Part shown: positions 1 to 8,886 of the stretch, piece by piece
Numbering within the stretch: position 1 is the stretch's first letter
Layout: each line of letters starts with the position of its first letter
Notes under the pieces: model-generated
Databases searched by the model: none
What the model was told of the DNA's origin: nothing
Seen by the model: only the letters and a program-made list of their open reading frames with translations
Source of the DNA: Novosphingobium sp. 32-60-15
Lineage (GTDB): Bacteria; Pseudomonadota; Alphaproteobacteria; Sphingomonadales; Sphingomonadaceae
Direction: 5' to 3'
Length of the DNA stretch: 64,000 nucleotides
Assembly (NCBI RefSeq): GCF_002280675.1
Contig: NZ_NCEN01000018.1
Span: forward strand, 31,704-95,703
Program-made: the position numbers and the translations under genes

Positions 1-140
1 CCTATGAAAAGGGCGAAGTGGTGGACGTGGCAAAGGTCATGTTGGCCCGTCAGGAATCGAGCGTCGCGTTCGAAGCCACGCTGCAAGTGCGCAACAAGCT
101 GCTGAATGCCTATCAAGACATCATGCGGATGGGAGTCTGA
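1..140 (+). CDS. fliE: Flagellar hook-basal body protein FliE, 3' end only
   Basis: The window opens inside this gene; the reading frame starts at base 3 and gives 45 residues ending in a TGA. The tail has the helical FliE C-terminus with the conserved [20 protein letters not shown] stretch. FliE links the MS ring to the proximal rod and is an early type III export substrate. It lies 4 bp ahead of fliF, the usual order in fli operons. Only the C-terminal part is visible, so total length and start are unknown. Confidence 0.9.
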   Translation, partial: YEKGEVVDVAKVMLARQESSVAFEATLQVRNKLLNAYQDIMRMGV

Positions 141-144
141 TTAA

Positions 145-1872
145 ATGGCTGACACCGATCCTTCCGGACCTACTGGTTTTGGCGCGCTGACCGATCCCGC
201 AGGCGGCAGCATCGGCAACCGCGCGAAGACTTTTCTGGGCCAACCGGCCGTCCGCCGCACGTTGCCGTGGTTTGCAGGCGTTTCTGCCGCGGGCCTGACA
301 GCGGTGCTGTGGATGACCATGGCCCCTGCCCCGCAACGCATGCTCTATAGCCAGCTTTCCGATAGCGAGCGCGGCGAAGTTGTTGCCAGCCTTGAAAAGG
401 CGGCGATCCCCTATACCATCGACAATGCCACCGGCGCGGTGAGCGTTGGCGAGGACGACCTTTATCGCGCGCGTATGGCAGCAGCTGCCGATGGCGCGGT
501 GGCGACGCCCGAAACCGGGCTGCAAATGCTCGACAAATTGCCGATGGGCGCAAGCCGCGGGCTTGAAGGGCAACGCCTGAAAGCCGCGCGCGAGCGTGAG
601 CTGGAATTGACCGTCATGGAAATTGACGGCGTCGAAGGCGTGCGGGTCCATCTGGCCGAGCCCGAGAAATCGGTGTTCGTGCGCGAGAATATCGCGCCAA
701 CCGCATCGGTCATGGTCAAGTTGAAGAGCGGGCGGCAATTGTCCGAAAGCCAGGTACGCGCGATTACCAACCTTGTGGCGGGATCGGTGCCGGGCCTTTC
801 GATTGATGCGGTGCGCGTGGTCGATCAGCATGGACGGCTGCTGTCAGAGGCCAATGGCGTTGATGGCGACCGGCTGGAACTGCAACAGCGCATGGAAGAA
901 AAGCTGCGCCTGCAAGTTTCGCAATTGCTGACGCCAATGTTGGGCGATGGCAACTTCTCGTCCGAAATCCAGATCGATCTCGACATGGATCAAGTGACGT
1001 CCGCGCGCGAGACTTATGAGAAAGAGGGCGTGGTCCGTTCGGAAACGAACAGCGCTTCACAACAAGCAGGGGCTGCCCCCGCACAAGGCGTGCCGGGTGT
1101 TACTGCCAATACACCGCCACCTGCGACAACCGCACAGGCCGGAGCGCCTGTGGGCACACCAGCAGCGCCAGCCGCCGCTGCGGGGGGCAATGGCGAATCC
1201 AGCTCTACCAAGACCTATGAACTGGGCCGCGAAGTGGCGGTTTCCAACCAGACACCGGGCAAGATCAAGCGCTTGTCTGTTGCCGTCGCACTTAGCCAGG
1301 AAATGATGGCGAAGGCAAAACCGGCCGATATCGAGGCGATCAAGCAACTGGTGAGCGCTGCTGTGGGGGCCGACCCCGCGCGTGGCGATCAGGTAGCCGT
1401 GCAAGTGCGCGCGTTCAAGCCTGCCGAAGTTGAGGCCGCGCCATTCTGGGAAACGCCATGGTTCGCCACGATCCTGCGCAATGCCGTTGCGCTGATTGCG
1501 GTACTGATGGTGCTGCTGCTGGGCGTACGCCCGCTGATCAAGGCGCTGAAAAAAGAGCCTGCTGTGGCCGAAGACAGCAAGGACAAAAAGAAGAAGAACA
1601 AAAAGGGCGATGATGCCGAAGACGACGACGCAGAGGCTGTAGAAGGCGAAAGCGTAGGCGAGGAACAGCCCGAGCCGATCTCTGCCGATGAAATGGCTGA
1701 AACACTACAAGTGGCGCAAAATGCCGAAACTGGCAAAGTCGATCCCGAGGCACTGGCGCGGCAGGTCAGCCTTGCCCAACGGTTGGTCGTCGAAAAGCCG
1801 GACAACGCGCTCGTCGCGCTGAAGCAGATGCTTAACACCCCTGAAGAAGAAGCAGAGGAGGCCGCAGCATGA
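145..1872 (+). CDS. fliF: Flagellar MS-ring protein FliF
   Basis: 575 residues, the usual size for FliF, which forms the inner-membrane MS ring and houses the export gate. A first membrane segment lies near residues 42-60 and a second near 443-465. Between them are the YscJ/FliF ring-building modules and a low-complexity Ala/Pro/Gly loop (about 310-350). An acidic/basic linker (about 475-520) is followed by the C-terminal helix (about 535-575) that in the family binds FliG. The stop overlaps the fliG start as ATGA, so the two are translationally coupled. Confidence 0.96.
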   Translation: MADTDPSGPTGFGALTDPAGGSIGNRAKTFLGQPAVRRTLPWFAGVSAAGLTAVLWMTMAPAPQRMLYSQLSDSERGEVVASLEKAAIPYTIDNATGAVSVGEDDLYRARMAAAADGAVATPETGLQMLDKLPMGASRGLEGQRLKAARERELELTVMEIDGVEGVRVHLAEPEKSVFVRENIAPTASVMVKLKSGRQLSESQVRAITNLVAGSVPGLSIDAVRVVDQHGRLLSEANGVDGDRLELQQRMEEKLRLQVSQLLTPMLGDGNFSSEIQIDLDMDQVTSARETYEKEGVVRSETNSASQQAGAAPAQGVPGVTANTPPPATTAQAGAPVGTPAAPAAAAGGNGESSSTKTYELGREVAVSNQTPGKIKRLSVAVALSQEMMAKAKPADIEAIKQLVSAAVGADPARGDQVAVQVRAFKPAEVEAAPFWETPWFATILRNAVALIAVLMVLLLGVRPLIKALKKEPAVAEDSKDKKKKNKKGDDAEDDDAEAVEGESVGEEQPEPISADEMAETLQVAQNAETGKVDPEALARQVSLAQRLVVEKPDNALVALKQMLNTPEEEAEEAAA

Positions 1873-2888
1873 GCGATCTGGCCGAAGCCCCGACCATTTC
1901 CGATCCCGAGCGCGCCGCCGTCATGGTGATGCTGCTGGAGGATGATCAGGCCGCGCAAATTCTGGCGCAGCTGGAACCATCCGAATTGCGCCTGCTGGGC
2001 GAAAAGATGTGCGCTCTGGGCGAAATTGGCCCGGTGGCGATTGCGCAGGCCATTGCAGGCTTTGTTGAAAAGACCGAGCGGCTGGGCCTGATCGCGCATG
2101 ACCGCGTGGGGCAAGTGCGATCGTTAATGACGCGCGCGGTGGGCGAAGTGAAAGCCGACAGCATGATGCAGCGCATCTTGCCGGACGATAAATCACAAAC
2201 GCCGACGATTGAACTGGCGCGCTGGCTGACCCCACAAGTGATCGTACCGCTGATCCGTGATGAACATCCGCAGGCGATTGCCGTGCTGCTGGTCCAGCTT
2301 GATCCCGAAGTTGCCGCTGCTGTGCTGCATTCGATGCCCGAAGAGATTCAGGGCCAGGTCGTGCACCGCATCGCATCGCTGGGGCCGGTTGCGGCAGAAG
2401 CCATTGCGATGCTGGAAGAAATCCTGACCCGCCGGATTGGCGAAAGCCATGGGCAAGCGGCGCTCACCATGGGCGGCCCGCGTGAGGCTGCGGATATTAT
2501 CAACGCATCGGCGCGTACTGTTGAAAAGCGCGTCATGCCCGAAATTGCCAAGCAGGACCGCCAGTTGGCCAAGGCCATCGAGAACGAGATGTTCAAGTTT
2601 GAGCACTTGTATGTGCTTGATGACAAATCGATGGGCGCGCTGCTGCGTGAAGTGGACAGCGATGCTTTGATCGCCGCACTTAAAGGCATTGCCGAAGACC
2701 AGCGCGAAGTATTCCTGCGCGCCATGTCCAGCCGTGCTGCCGATGGTGTGCGCGATGAAATTGCCGGACGTGGCCGCATGAAGATGGCCGAAGTGATCGA
2801 GGCGCAAAAGACCATGGTTGCCGCCGCCCGCCGCTTGTCGGCAGAAGGCGTGATCGTATTTGGCGCAGGCGACGACGACTATGTCTGA
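1869..2888 (+). CDS. fliG: Flagellar motor switch protein FliG
   Basis: 339 residues. FliG sits on the cytoplasmic face of the MS ring, binds FliF and FliM, and carries the charged C-terminal helices that contact the MotA stator. The three armadillo-like domains are recognisable, including the conserved EHPQ motif near residue 129 in the middle domain and a charged C-terminal domain (about 235-325). It overlaps fliF by 4 bp and the preferred fliH start by 8 bp. Confidence 0.96.
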   Translation: MSDLAEAPTISDPERAAVMVMLLEDDQAAQILAQLEPSELRLLGEKMCALGEIGPVAIAQAIAGFVEKTERLGLIAHDRVGQVRSLMTRAVGEVKADSMMQRILPDDKSQTPTIELARWLTPQVIVPLIRDEHPQAIAVLLVQLDPEVAAAVLHSMPEEIQGQVVHRIASLGPVAAEAIAMLEEILTRRIGESHGQAALTMGGPREAADIINASARTVEKRVMPEIAKQDRQLAKAIENEMFKFEHLYVLDDKSMGALLREVDSDALIAALKGIAEDQREVFLRAMSSRAADGVRDEIAGRGRMKMAEVIEAQKTMVAAARRLSAEGVIVFGAGDDDYV

Positions 2889-3513
2889 ACCCTTGCGAGC
2901 GTTATCGTTGGCAGACCTTGGCGGTGCATCAGCCGGGTTTTCGCACGATCGCCGCTTTTTCAAGGATCTGGTGGCTGCTCCCAGCCCGCCACCGCCATCC
3001 GTACTGCACGAGCCGGAGGAGGATGCCGACGAGGCAGAGCCGCACGATCCCATCGCCGAAGCCTGGGCCGAAGGCTATGCGCGCGGCCTTGGCGAAGCGC
3101 AGGAGGCCGCTGCGCAATTGATGGCAGACGAGGCCATGGCGCGCGCCAAAATTGAATTGTCCATTGCCAAGCTGGATGCGGCAATGGAGGCCGATCTGAA
3201 AGACCGCTTGCGTGAAACGGTTGAAGCGCTGTGCGAGGCCGCCATTGCTCCTGCAGCGCTTGATCCTGATGGATTGGTCCGCCGGGTAGAAGTGGCTGCC
3301 GCCATGCTGGCCCGCGCACAAGATGAACGTGTGATCCGCCTGCACCCTGAAGATCTGGCACTTGTTGCCGCGCGACTGCCCGAAGACTGGCACTTCGTCC
3401 CCGATGCAACCCTCACGCGCGGTGCGGTGCGGGTGGAAGGCGCATCGGGCGGGGTTGAGGATGGCCCCGACCAGTGGCGACTGGCAATTGCCGAGGCTTT
3501 ACGTCAATGCTGA
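2881..3513 (+). CDS. fliH: Flagellar export ATPase regulator FliH
   Basis: 210 residues. In the family FliH dimerises, binds the ATPase FliI and tethers it to the C ring. The protein is acidic, with a Pro-rich N-terminal part (about 35-60) and an Ala/Glu-rich helical middle containing the GxxxG-like AEGYARGLGEAQEAA region, typical of FliH. I chose ATG 2881, which overlaps fliG by 8 bp; an in-frame TTG at 2860 would add 7 residues. Identity rests on position plus composition, since FliH sequences are weakly conserved. Confidence 0.85.
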   Translation: MSEPLRALSLADLGGASAGFSHDRRFFKDLVAAPSPPPPSVLHEPEEDADEAEPHDPIAEAWAEGYARGLGEAQEAAAQLMADEAMARAKIELSIAKLDAAMEADLKDRLRETVEALCEAAIAPAALDPDGLVRRVEVAAAMLARAQDERVIRLHPEDLALVAARLPEDWHFVPDATLTRGAVRVEGASGGVEDGPDQWRLAIAEALRQC

Positions 3514-4826
3514 ACCTGCTTGAACAGGCGCTGGACAATTATGCGCTGGCGCAACCCGATTTCACCCCGCCACGCTATGGCCTTTTGGCGGCATGCGATG
3601 GCGGAATGCTCGAGGTTTCCGGCCTTTCGGTGCCGATTGGCACGCAATGCCGCATCGCGCACGGGTCCGGTTCGCTGACGGCGGAGACCATCGGCTTTCG
3701 CAATGGCCGCACGCTGATGATGCTGCTGGGCGATCCCGTCCTGCTGCGCCCCGGTGCCAAAGTGCGCCCCGAAGGTCGCCCCGGCATGTTGCCGGTGGGC
3801 GAGGCTTTTCTGGGCCGCGCGATTGATGGTGAGGGCAAGCCGATCGATGGCTTGGGACCGATCAATCACCGTCGCGAATGGCCGGCAGGCGGCGTCCGCT
3901 CTGCCGCGCTGGACCGGTCCCCTGTGCGTGAACGCTTTGATACGGGCGTACGCGCGCTCAATGCGCTGACCACGTTCGGCATAGGCCAGCGCATCGGCAT
4001 CATGGCAGGGTCAGGCGTGGGCAAATCTGTTCTGCTGGACATGATCGCGCACGGGGCCGAGGCCGAAGTGGTGATCGTGGGCCTGATTGGTGAACGCGCA
4101 CGTGAAGTTTCGGACTTTGTCGAACGCCACATGCACGGTTCCAAACGCGAACGGTCAGTGATTGTGGCTGTCCCTGCCGACCATGCGCCGAACTTGCGTA
4201 TCAGAGGCGCGATGCTGGCGACCAGCCTTGCCGAATATTTCCGCGCACAGGGAAAGCGCGTCCTGCTGATCATGGACAGCCTGACCCGCGTGGCGCATGC
4301 CGGACGCGAAATTGCGCTGTTGCTGGGGGAACCCGGCGCGGCGCGCGGCTATCCGCCGTCGTCACTCGCCACGATTACCAAGCTGGTGGAGCGTGCAGGC
4401 AATTCTGCGCAAAGTGGTGGTTCGGTGACGGGGCTTTACACCGTGCTGGCCGATGGCGACAATCAGGACGATCCGGTGGTGGATACCGCGCGTTCAATCC
4501 TGGACGGGCATATCGTGCTGTCACGCGATCTGGCGCAGCGCGGGCAATATCCGGCAATAGACATTGCCGCATCGCTAAGCCGCGTGATGAATGACATTAC
4601 TGCACCCGAACACCAGACCGCCGCGCGCACATTCCGCGCCTTGGTGGCAAGTTACGAGGCCAACCGCGATCTTGTGCTGATGGGTGCCTATCGTACCGGG
4701 GCCGATCCGCAGCTGGACCGGGCGATTGTGATGCACGATGCGCTGACCGGCTTTATCAGCCAGCCTCAGCGCGAGATCGTGCCGATGGATGATGCCACCG
4801 CCGCGCTGATCCGGTTGATGGGCTGA
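3507..4826 (+). CDS. fliI: Flagellum-specific export ATPase FliI
   Basis: 439 residues, normal length. FliI is an F1-beta-like hexameric ATPase that energises loading of flagellar substrates into the type III export gate. Walker A is GSGVGKS at residues 168-174 and Walker B is VLLIMDS with the Asp at 257; the following SLTR and the GEPGAARGYPPS loop are also typical. ATG 3507 overlaps the end of fliH by 7 bp; an upstream in-frame GTG (3474) would lengthen the overlap. The stop and the fliJ start share one base (TGATG). Confidence 0.96.
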   Translation: MLNLLEQALDNYALAQPDFTPPRYGLLAACDGGMLEVSGLSVPIGTQCRIAHGSGSLTAETIGFRNGRTLMMLLGDPVLLRPGAKVRPEGRPGMLPVGEAFLGRAIDGEGKPIDGLGPINHRREWPAGGVRSAALDRSPVRERFDTGVRALNALTTFGIGQRIGIMAGSGVGKSVLLDMIAHGAEAEVVIVGLIGERAREVSDFVERHMHGSKRERSVIVAVPADHAPNLRIRGAMLATSLAEYFRAQGKRVLLIMDSLTRVAHAGREIALLLGEPGAARGYPPSSLATITKLVERAGNSAQSGGSVTGLYTVLADGDNQDDPVVDTARSILDGHIVLSRDLAQRGQYPAIDIAASLSRVMNDITAPEHQTAARTFRALVASYEANRDLVLMGAYRTGADPQLDRAIVMHDALTGFISQPQREIVPMDDATAALIRLMG

Positions 4827-5257
4827 TGAAAGCCGAACGCGCGCGGCTGGCGCGATTGAAACGCCTTGAACGCATCCGCGACATTTCGCGGCGCACGGCA
4901 TTGGCCGAAGCAGGCAAGGCCGAGGGAACGCTGACGCAGTTGCAGGGACTGGTGGACCGGACCGAGCGTCTGGCCGCCGAATATGCCGCCCGCACAGACA
5001 TGCCCGATGCCCACGCGCTGCAACAATTGCGGCACTTTGTGGCGGGGTTGGACCGGATCACCACCGGCACCCGCGCCGATGCCGCCAACGCAAAAGTCAT
5101 TGCCGATGCCAAAGCGCAAGAGGCCGCAGCAGCCGAGCGGCGGCGCGCAGCAGTGGAAGAGCGCGCCGATGCGCAGGCCCGCCTCATCGCGCAAAAAATC
5201 GCCAATGCGCAAACACCCTTAGGCACGCGCAAGGCAACTGGCACGAGTCTTGAATAG
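4826..5257 (+). CDS. fliJ: Flagellar export chaperone/stalk FliJ-like protein
   Basis: 143 residues, almost entirely predicted coiled coil rich in Ala, Arg, Glu and Gln. This matches FliJ, which acts as the central stalk of the FliH-FliI ATPase ring and escorts export chaperones. It starts in a TGATG overlap with fliI and occupies the canonical fliJ position ahead of fliK. Sequence conservation in this family is low, so context carries much of the call. Confidence 0.82.
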   Translation: MKAERARLARLKRLERIRDISRRTALAEAGKAEGTLTQLQGLVDRTERLAAEYAARTDMPDAHALQQLRHFVAGLDRITTGTRADAANAKVIADAKAQEAAAAERRRAAVEERADAQARLIAQKIANAQTPLGTRKATGTSLE

Positions 5258-5291
5258 ATAAGGTTAACGCCCAAGCGACGGAGCCTTACCG

Positions 5292-6698
5292 ATGTTCGAA
5301 CCTGCCAGCCTTTCCATCACATCGGCCCTTAATCCTGCCGCCGTTCCGGCCAATGCCGTGATGCTGGAAAACGCCGGAACCCCCGGCGATCCGGCAGAAG
5401 CCCCGCAAACCGGCGGCTTTGAGGCACTCCTCGCACAGCAATCTGCGCAGTCACAACACCTTGCACCGGGCACAAGTGCAGCCCTTAACATCCTTGCCAA
5501 GGCCGCAGGTCTGGCGGCAGAGCAACCGGCAACCGGCAAAACTTTGCCGGATGCGGCAATGCCGGTTGCCGCTTTTGCCGCCGAGAGTGAAGAAACACCA
5601 GGCGAGCCTGTTGCCGAAAGCGCCGTAGCCACCCCGGAAGGCTTGGCAGACCCGGCGCTCCTCGCCTCCATCTTTGCGAGCCCCGACCGTTTGGCCCCCA
5701 AGGGCACAGATGGCGGCAACCCACGCAAAGCCGCAGGTACGGTACAAGTTGATGTGCCGAACCCTGCCAAAAATACGCAAGATCTGGCAGCCTCACTGAA
5801 GCCGGGACGGATTGCCGACACTGGCCGCAATCAGCCCGCGGTTGCAGGCGCCGTTGCCATTGCGCAAGCCGCAGTGATTGACATGGAGCCGGGTGCAAAG
5901 CCACTCCTGCCGCAAGCACCAGTCGACAAGATCACTCCCGCCTTGAACGTAGCGGCCGATCTCCAGACACGTCCTGGCACCACAGCGCCTGCTGCTATGC
6001 AGGCCCAGAACACCACACACGATGTGGCCCAAGGGTTGACACAGGGACCGGCACAGGGACCGGCACAGAATTTGGCACAAAATCTTGCACAACCGCGCGA
6101 TACCGCGACCGAAGCGGCAACTGCTCCAACATCACCCGCCCAGGTAGCCGCGATGGCAAAGGATACGGGCGAACAGGCAGCGCTGCCTGATCTGGCGGGC
6201 GATATGGCAGCCGATCTTGCCGCGCCGTTGATTGCCCGCGCAGCTGACGCCGTAACCATGCAAGAGGCCGCACCAACCGCGAAGGCCGAACCGCGCGCCG
6301 AACGCGTTGATTTTGCAACGCTGGTCGAAACGCTTAACCGCGCCCGTGAGGATGCCTCGCCCAACACGCTGCGCGTCTCGTTGGCCCATGCAGATTTCGG
6401 GCGCGTTTCTATGCGCTTTGACCAGAATGACAAGGGCATGCAGGTTTCCATGAGCAGCGCCGACCCAGGCTTTGCCCGCGCGGTTGCCGCATCGAACGAA
6501 GCGGCATCAACGGCAACATCGTCAGACAGCCAGCGCGGCCAGTCATCGCAAGCAAACACCAGTGGCAATGCGCAGCGTGACGGCAGCCGCCAGCATCAGG
6601 GCCAGAACCCTGACCCGCAGACACGCCCCGCAACGCAATTGCGCGATACGCTGCGCCGCAAGGAAGAGTCCGGCTCGTCCAGCGGCGTCTTTGCCTGA
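5292..6698 (+). CDS. fliK: Flagellar hook-length control protein FliK
   Basis: 468 residues. The first ~340 residues are low-complexity Ala/Pro/Gln sequence, as in FliK molecular rulers. Residues about 345-405 form the conserved Flg_hook domain, with TLRVSLAHADFGRVSMRF and the following Met/Ser-rich strand; this domain switches export specificity through FlhB once the hook is long enough. The tail is Ser/Gln-rich. A five-unit 12-bp repeat lies within the ruler part (6033-6092). A 34-bp gap separates it from fliJ. Confidence 0.88.
   Translation: MFEPASLSITSALNPAAVPANAVMLENAGTPGDPAEAPQTGGFEALLAQQSAQSQHLAPGTSAALNILAKAAGLAAEQPATGKTLPDAAMPVAAFAAESEETPGEPVAESAVATPEGLADPALLASIFASPDRLAPKGTDGGNPRKAAGTVQVDVPNPAKNTQDLAASLKPGRIADTGRNQPAVAGAVAIAQAAVIDMEPGAKPLLPQAPVDKITPALNVAADLQTRPGTTAPAAMQAQNTTHDVAQGLTQGPAQGPAQNLAQNLAQPRDTATEAATAPTSPAQVAAMAKDTGEQAALPDLAGDMAADLAAPLIARAADAVTMQEAAPTAKAEPRAERVDFATLVETLNRAREDASPNTLRVSLAHADFGRVSMRFDQNDKGMQVSMSSADPGFARAVAASNEAASTATSSDSQRGQSSQANTSGNAQRDGSRQHQGQNPDPQTRPATQLRDTLRRKEESGSSSGVFA
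6033..6092 (+). repeat. Five tandem 12-bp units inside fliK
   Basis: Five consecutive 12-bp units (two identical ggaccggcacag copies flanked by variants ending in cacag or cacaa) encode repeated Gln/Ala/Pro/Leu tetrapeptides. The unit length keeps the frame, so copy-number change would alter ruler length without breaking fliK. Confidence 0.75.
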
Positions 6699-6731
6699 AA
6701 TCTGTGACATTCAAACTTTGAGAGAACCCGC

Positions 6732-7322
6732 ATGAGCGACAAGGAAGAAAAGCCCAAAAAGAAGAAGGGCGGCGGCATGATGATGAAAATCATGATTCCG
6801 GTGGCCTTGCTGGCCGTTGGTGGCGGCGGCGTATTCGGCCTTGTTGCTGCCGGCATCATTGGCGGCGGCGGTCATGCCGAAGTGAAAGAAGACAAGAACC
6901 CGAAGCTTATCCGTAAAGGTGAAGTCGATCCTTTTGCGCCAGCTGCCAAAGAGGGCGAAGGCGAAGGCGGCGGGGCTGATGTCGAAGGCGATGGCGGCAG
7001 CGAATTCCGCACCGTCTATTACAATTTCCCCGAAGATTTCACATCGAACCTCAAGGATTCCGAAGGGTTGTTGCAGGTGAACATCGCTGCATCCACCCGC
7101 CGCGATTACCGCGTGATCCTGTGGATGAAAAAGCACGAACTGGCGATCCGCTCTGCCGTGCTGATTGCGATTGCCGACACGCCTGAAGAGGAAGTCTATT
7201 CTCCCGACGGCAAAGGCCGCCTGCAAAAGCGCCTGACAGCGGCCATCAATAAAGTCCTGACCGACACCGAAGGGTTCGGCGGGGTTGATGCCGTCTATTT
7301 CAAATCCTTCATCGTCCAATAA
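6732..7322 (+). CDS. fliL: Flagellar basal body-associated protein FliL
   Basis: 196 residues. A short Lys-rich cytoplasmic start is followed by one membrane segment (about 17-45, Gly/Val-rich), an acidic Gly/Glu linker and a C-terminal periplasmic domain containing the conserved YYNFPEDFTSNL stretch. FliL surrounds the stators and stabilises motor torque. ATG 6732 follows a 33-bp gap after fliK with gagagaac upstream. It sits directly before fliM, the usual alphaproteobacterial order. Confidence 0.92.
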   Translation: MSDKEEKPKKKKGGGMMMKIMIPVALLAVGGGGVFGLVAAGIIGGGGHAEVKEDKNPKLIRKGEVDPFAPAAKEGEGEGGGADVEGDGGSEFRTVYYNFPEDFTSNLKDSEGLLQVNIAASTRRDYRVILWMKKHELAIRSAVLIAIADTPEEEVYSPDGKGRLQKRLTAAINKVLTDTEGFGGVDAVYFKSFIVQ

Positions 7323-7356
7323 CCGTGCCAGAAACCGTGAAAGCCACCATTCCACA

Positions 7357-8250
7357 ATGAAACCCGAGCGCGCCTTCATCGCCGAACGTGCCCTGGCCCG
7401 GCATGACCCGGTCCTGCTGCGTCCCGGCCCCAGCGTAGGCGATCTTGTGCCTGCGCTGGCGCGGATGAGCGAGCGCATGGCCCGCACGTTGCGCGGCGCG
7501 CTTTCGCCATTGCTGGGCGGGGCAGAACCACAGATCAATCCGATGAAGCCGATGCAAACCGATTTTGCCGACTTCTGTTCGGAGATCCCGCGTCTTGCCG
7601 CCAACAGCCTGTTCCATGCAGGCAGCGCGCCGTTCATGACGACGATCGAGGGCGAAAACGTATTGCGCCTGCTGGACCGCGCCTTTGGCGGCCCCGGCGA
7701 TACGCCATCGTCATTGCCCAAGGAATTTCCGCTTTCGGCAGAATTGCTGATTGAACGGGTGGAACACATCATCGCGACGTGTCTGGCGCTGGCGCTGGGC
7801 GGATCAACCGGCGGTGCCATCCGTGCGGTGCGGCGTGAGGCGGCTTATGCCAATCTTCAGGCGATGCCGGATTCAACGCAAGTTGCCGGACTGACTTTCA
7901 ACGTGGTTGAACAAGGGAGGATGCCCTGGGGCATATCGCTGGCCTTCCCGATCGAGACGCTGGCGCAAATCTTTGCCCATGGCGAAGCGACGACGCGGCC
8001 AGCGCGGCCTTCACGCGGCCCCAATCTGCCCACGCAAGCCCCGTTTTCCGAACTGCCCATCGAACTCACCGCTGTGCTGGTGGACATGGCTTTGCCGCTG
8101 GCCACCATTTCAACGCTTGAAGTGGGCCAAATCCTGTCTGTGCCGATTGCGCGCAGCGTGCCGCTGATCGTTGGCGGCAAGCCTTGTGCGCATGGTTCCA
8201 TCGGCGCGCTGGATGATCGCGTTGCCATCCAGATCAGCCAGCTTTCCTGA
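7357..8250 (+). CDS. fliM: Flagellar motor switch protein FliM, N-terminal CheY motif absent
   Basis: 297 residues, somewhat shorter than the ~330 usual for FliM. The CheC-like middle domain and the C-terminal SpoA domain (about 225-295, ending RVAIQISQLS) are present, so C-ring assembly with FliG and FliN is expected. The short N-terminal motif of the EIDALL type that binds phospho-CheY in most FliM is not seen. Reading back to an earlier in-frame start (7285) overlaps fliL and does not supply it. Start chosen at ATG 7357, 34 bp after fliL. Confidence 0.9.
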   Translation: MKPERAFIAERALARHDPVLLRPGPSVGDLVPALARMSERMARTLRGALSPLLGGAEPQINPMKPMQTDFADFCSEIPRLAANSLFHAGSAPFMTTIEGENVLRLLDRAFGGPGDTPSSLPKEFPLSAELLIERVEHIIATCLALALGGSTGGAIRAVRREAAYANLQAMPDSTQVAGLTFNVVEQGRMPWGISLAFPIETLAQIFAHGEATTRPARPSRGPNLPTQAPFSELPIELTAVLVDMALPLATISTLEVGQILSVPIARSVPLIVGGKPCAHGSIGALDDRVAIQISQLS

Positions 8251-8275
8251 CAAATTCCAAGAGAGGCCCGACCCA

Positions 8276-8587
8276 ATGACCTTCCAACCGCGCGGTTTTG
8301 ATTTCCTCAAGGATGTCGACGTCCGCCTGACCGTCGAACTTGGCCGCACATCGATGAAGCTGAAGGATGTGCTCTCGCTCAGCGAAGAGTCCATCGTCAC
8401 GCTGGACCGGATGACCGACGAATTGCTGGACGTAATGGTCAACGGCAAGCTGATCGCACGCGGCGAAGTGGTGGCGCAAGGCGACCGGTTTGGCCTGCGC
8501 ATCGTGGAATTGATGGGCACTGAACCCGATGCCGGTCCAGCCCCTGCGCCTGCGCCCAAAAAGGCCGCCAAAGGGGATGCTGCCTGA
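8276..8587 (+). CDS. fliN: Flagellar motor switch protein FliN
   Basis: 103 residues, essentially just the SpoA (surface presentation of antigens) domain that forms the lower C ring with FliM. The core contains DVRLTVELGRTSMKLKDVL and the GEVVAQGDRFGLRIVEL strand typical of FliN, then a short Ala/Pro/Lys tail. ATG 8276 has gagagg about 10 bp upstream; longer in-frame starts run into fliM. The stop overlaps fliO as TGATG. Confidence 0.93.
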   Translation: MTFQPRGFDFLKDVDVRLTVELGRTSMKLKDVLSLSEESIVTLDRMTDELLDVMVNGKLIARGEVVAQGDRFGLRIVELMGTEPDAGPAPAPAPKKAAKGDAA

Positions 8588-8886
8588 TGTTCTGGTACAT
8601 CCTTAAGCTGCTGGTTTTGCTGCCGCTTATCGGCGGATTGGCATGGGCAAGCTTGAAGTTTGCCAAGCGGATGGAAGGCAAGTTTTCGGGCGGCAGCGGG
8701 CCAAAGTCTGTCCGGATCATCGAATCCCAGATGCTTTCGCCCACAATGCGGCTGGCCGTAATCGAATTTCACGGACGCGAAATCCTCGTTTCGGCGGGCA
8801 AGAACGGCATCGTCCGTCTGGCCGAAGCGCCAGCGCGGCCAAAGCCCGAGGTAGTGGACGCGGTGGAAGCGGAGGCGGCACAGTGA
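8587..8886 (+). CDS. fliO: Flagellar biosynthesis protein FliO
   Basis: 99 residues with a single N-terminal membrane segment (about 2-22) and a small cytoplasmic beta domain with [13 protein letters not shown] near the end, as in FliO. FliO assists assembly of the FliP5 export-gate complex. It overlaps fliN by one base and the fliP start by 4 bp (GTGA). Short and weakly conserved, but position between fliN and fliP is diagnostic. Confidence 0.88.
   Translation: MFWYILKLLVLLPLIGGLAWASLKFAKRMEGKFSGGSGPKSVRIIESQMLSPTMRLAVIEFHGREILVSAGKNGIVRLAEAPARPKPEVVDAVEAEAAQ

Noticed and set aside
121..831. Long minus-strand open frame across fliF
   Set aside because: It is antisense to the conserved FliF frame, has no family features and arises from GC-rich codon bias.
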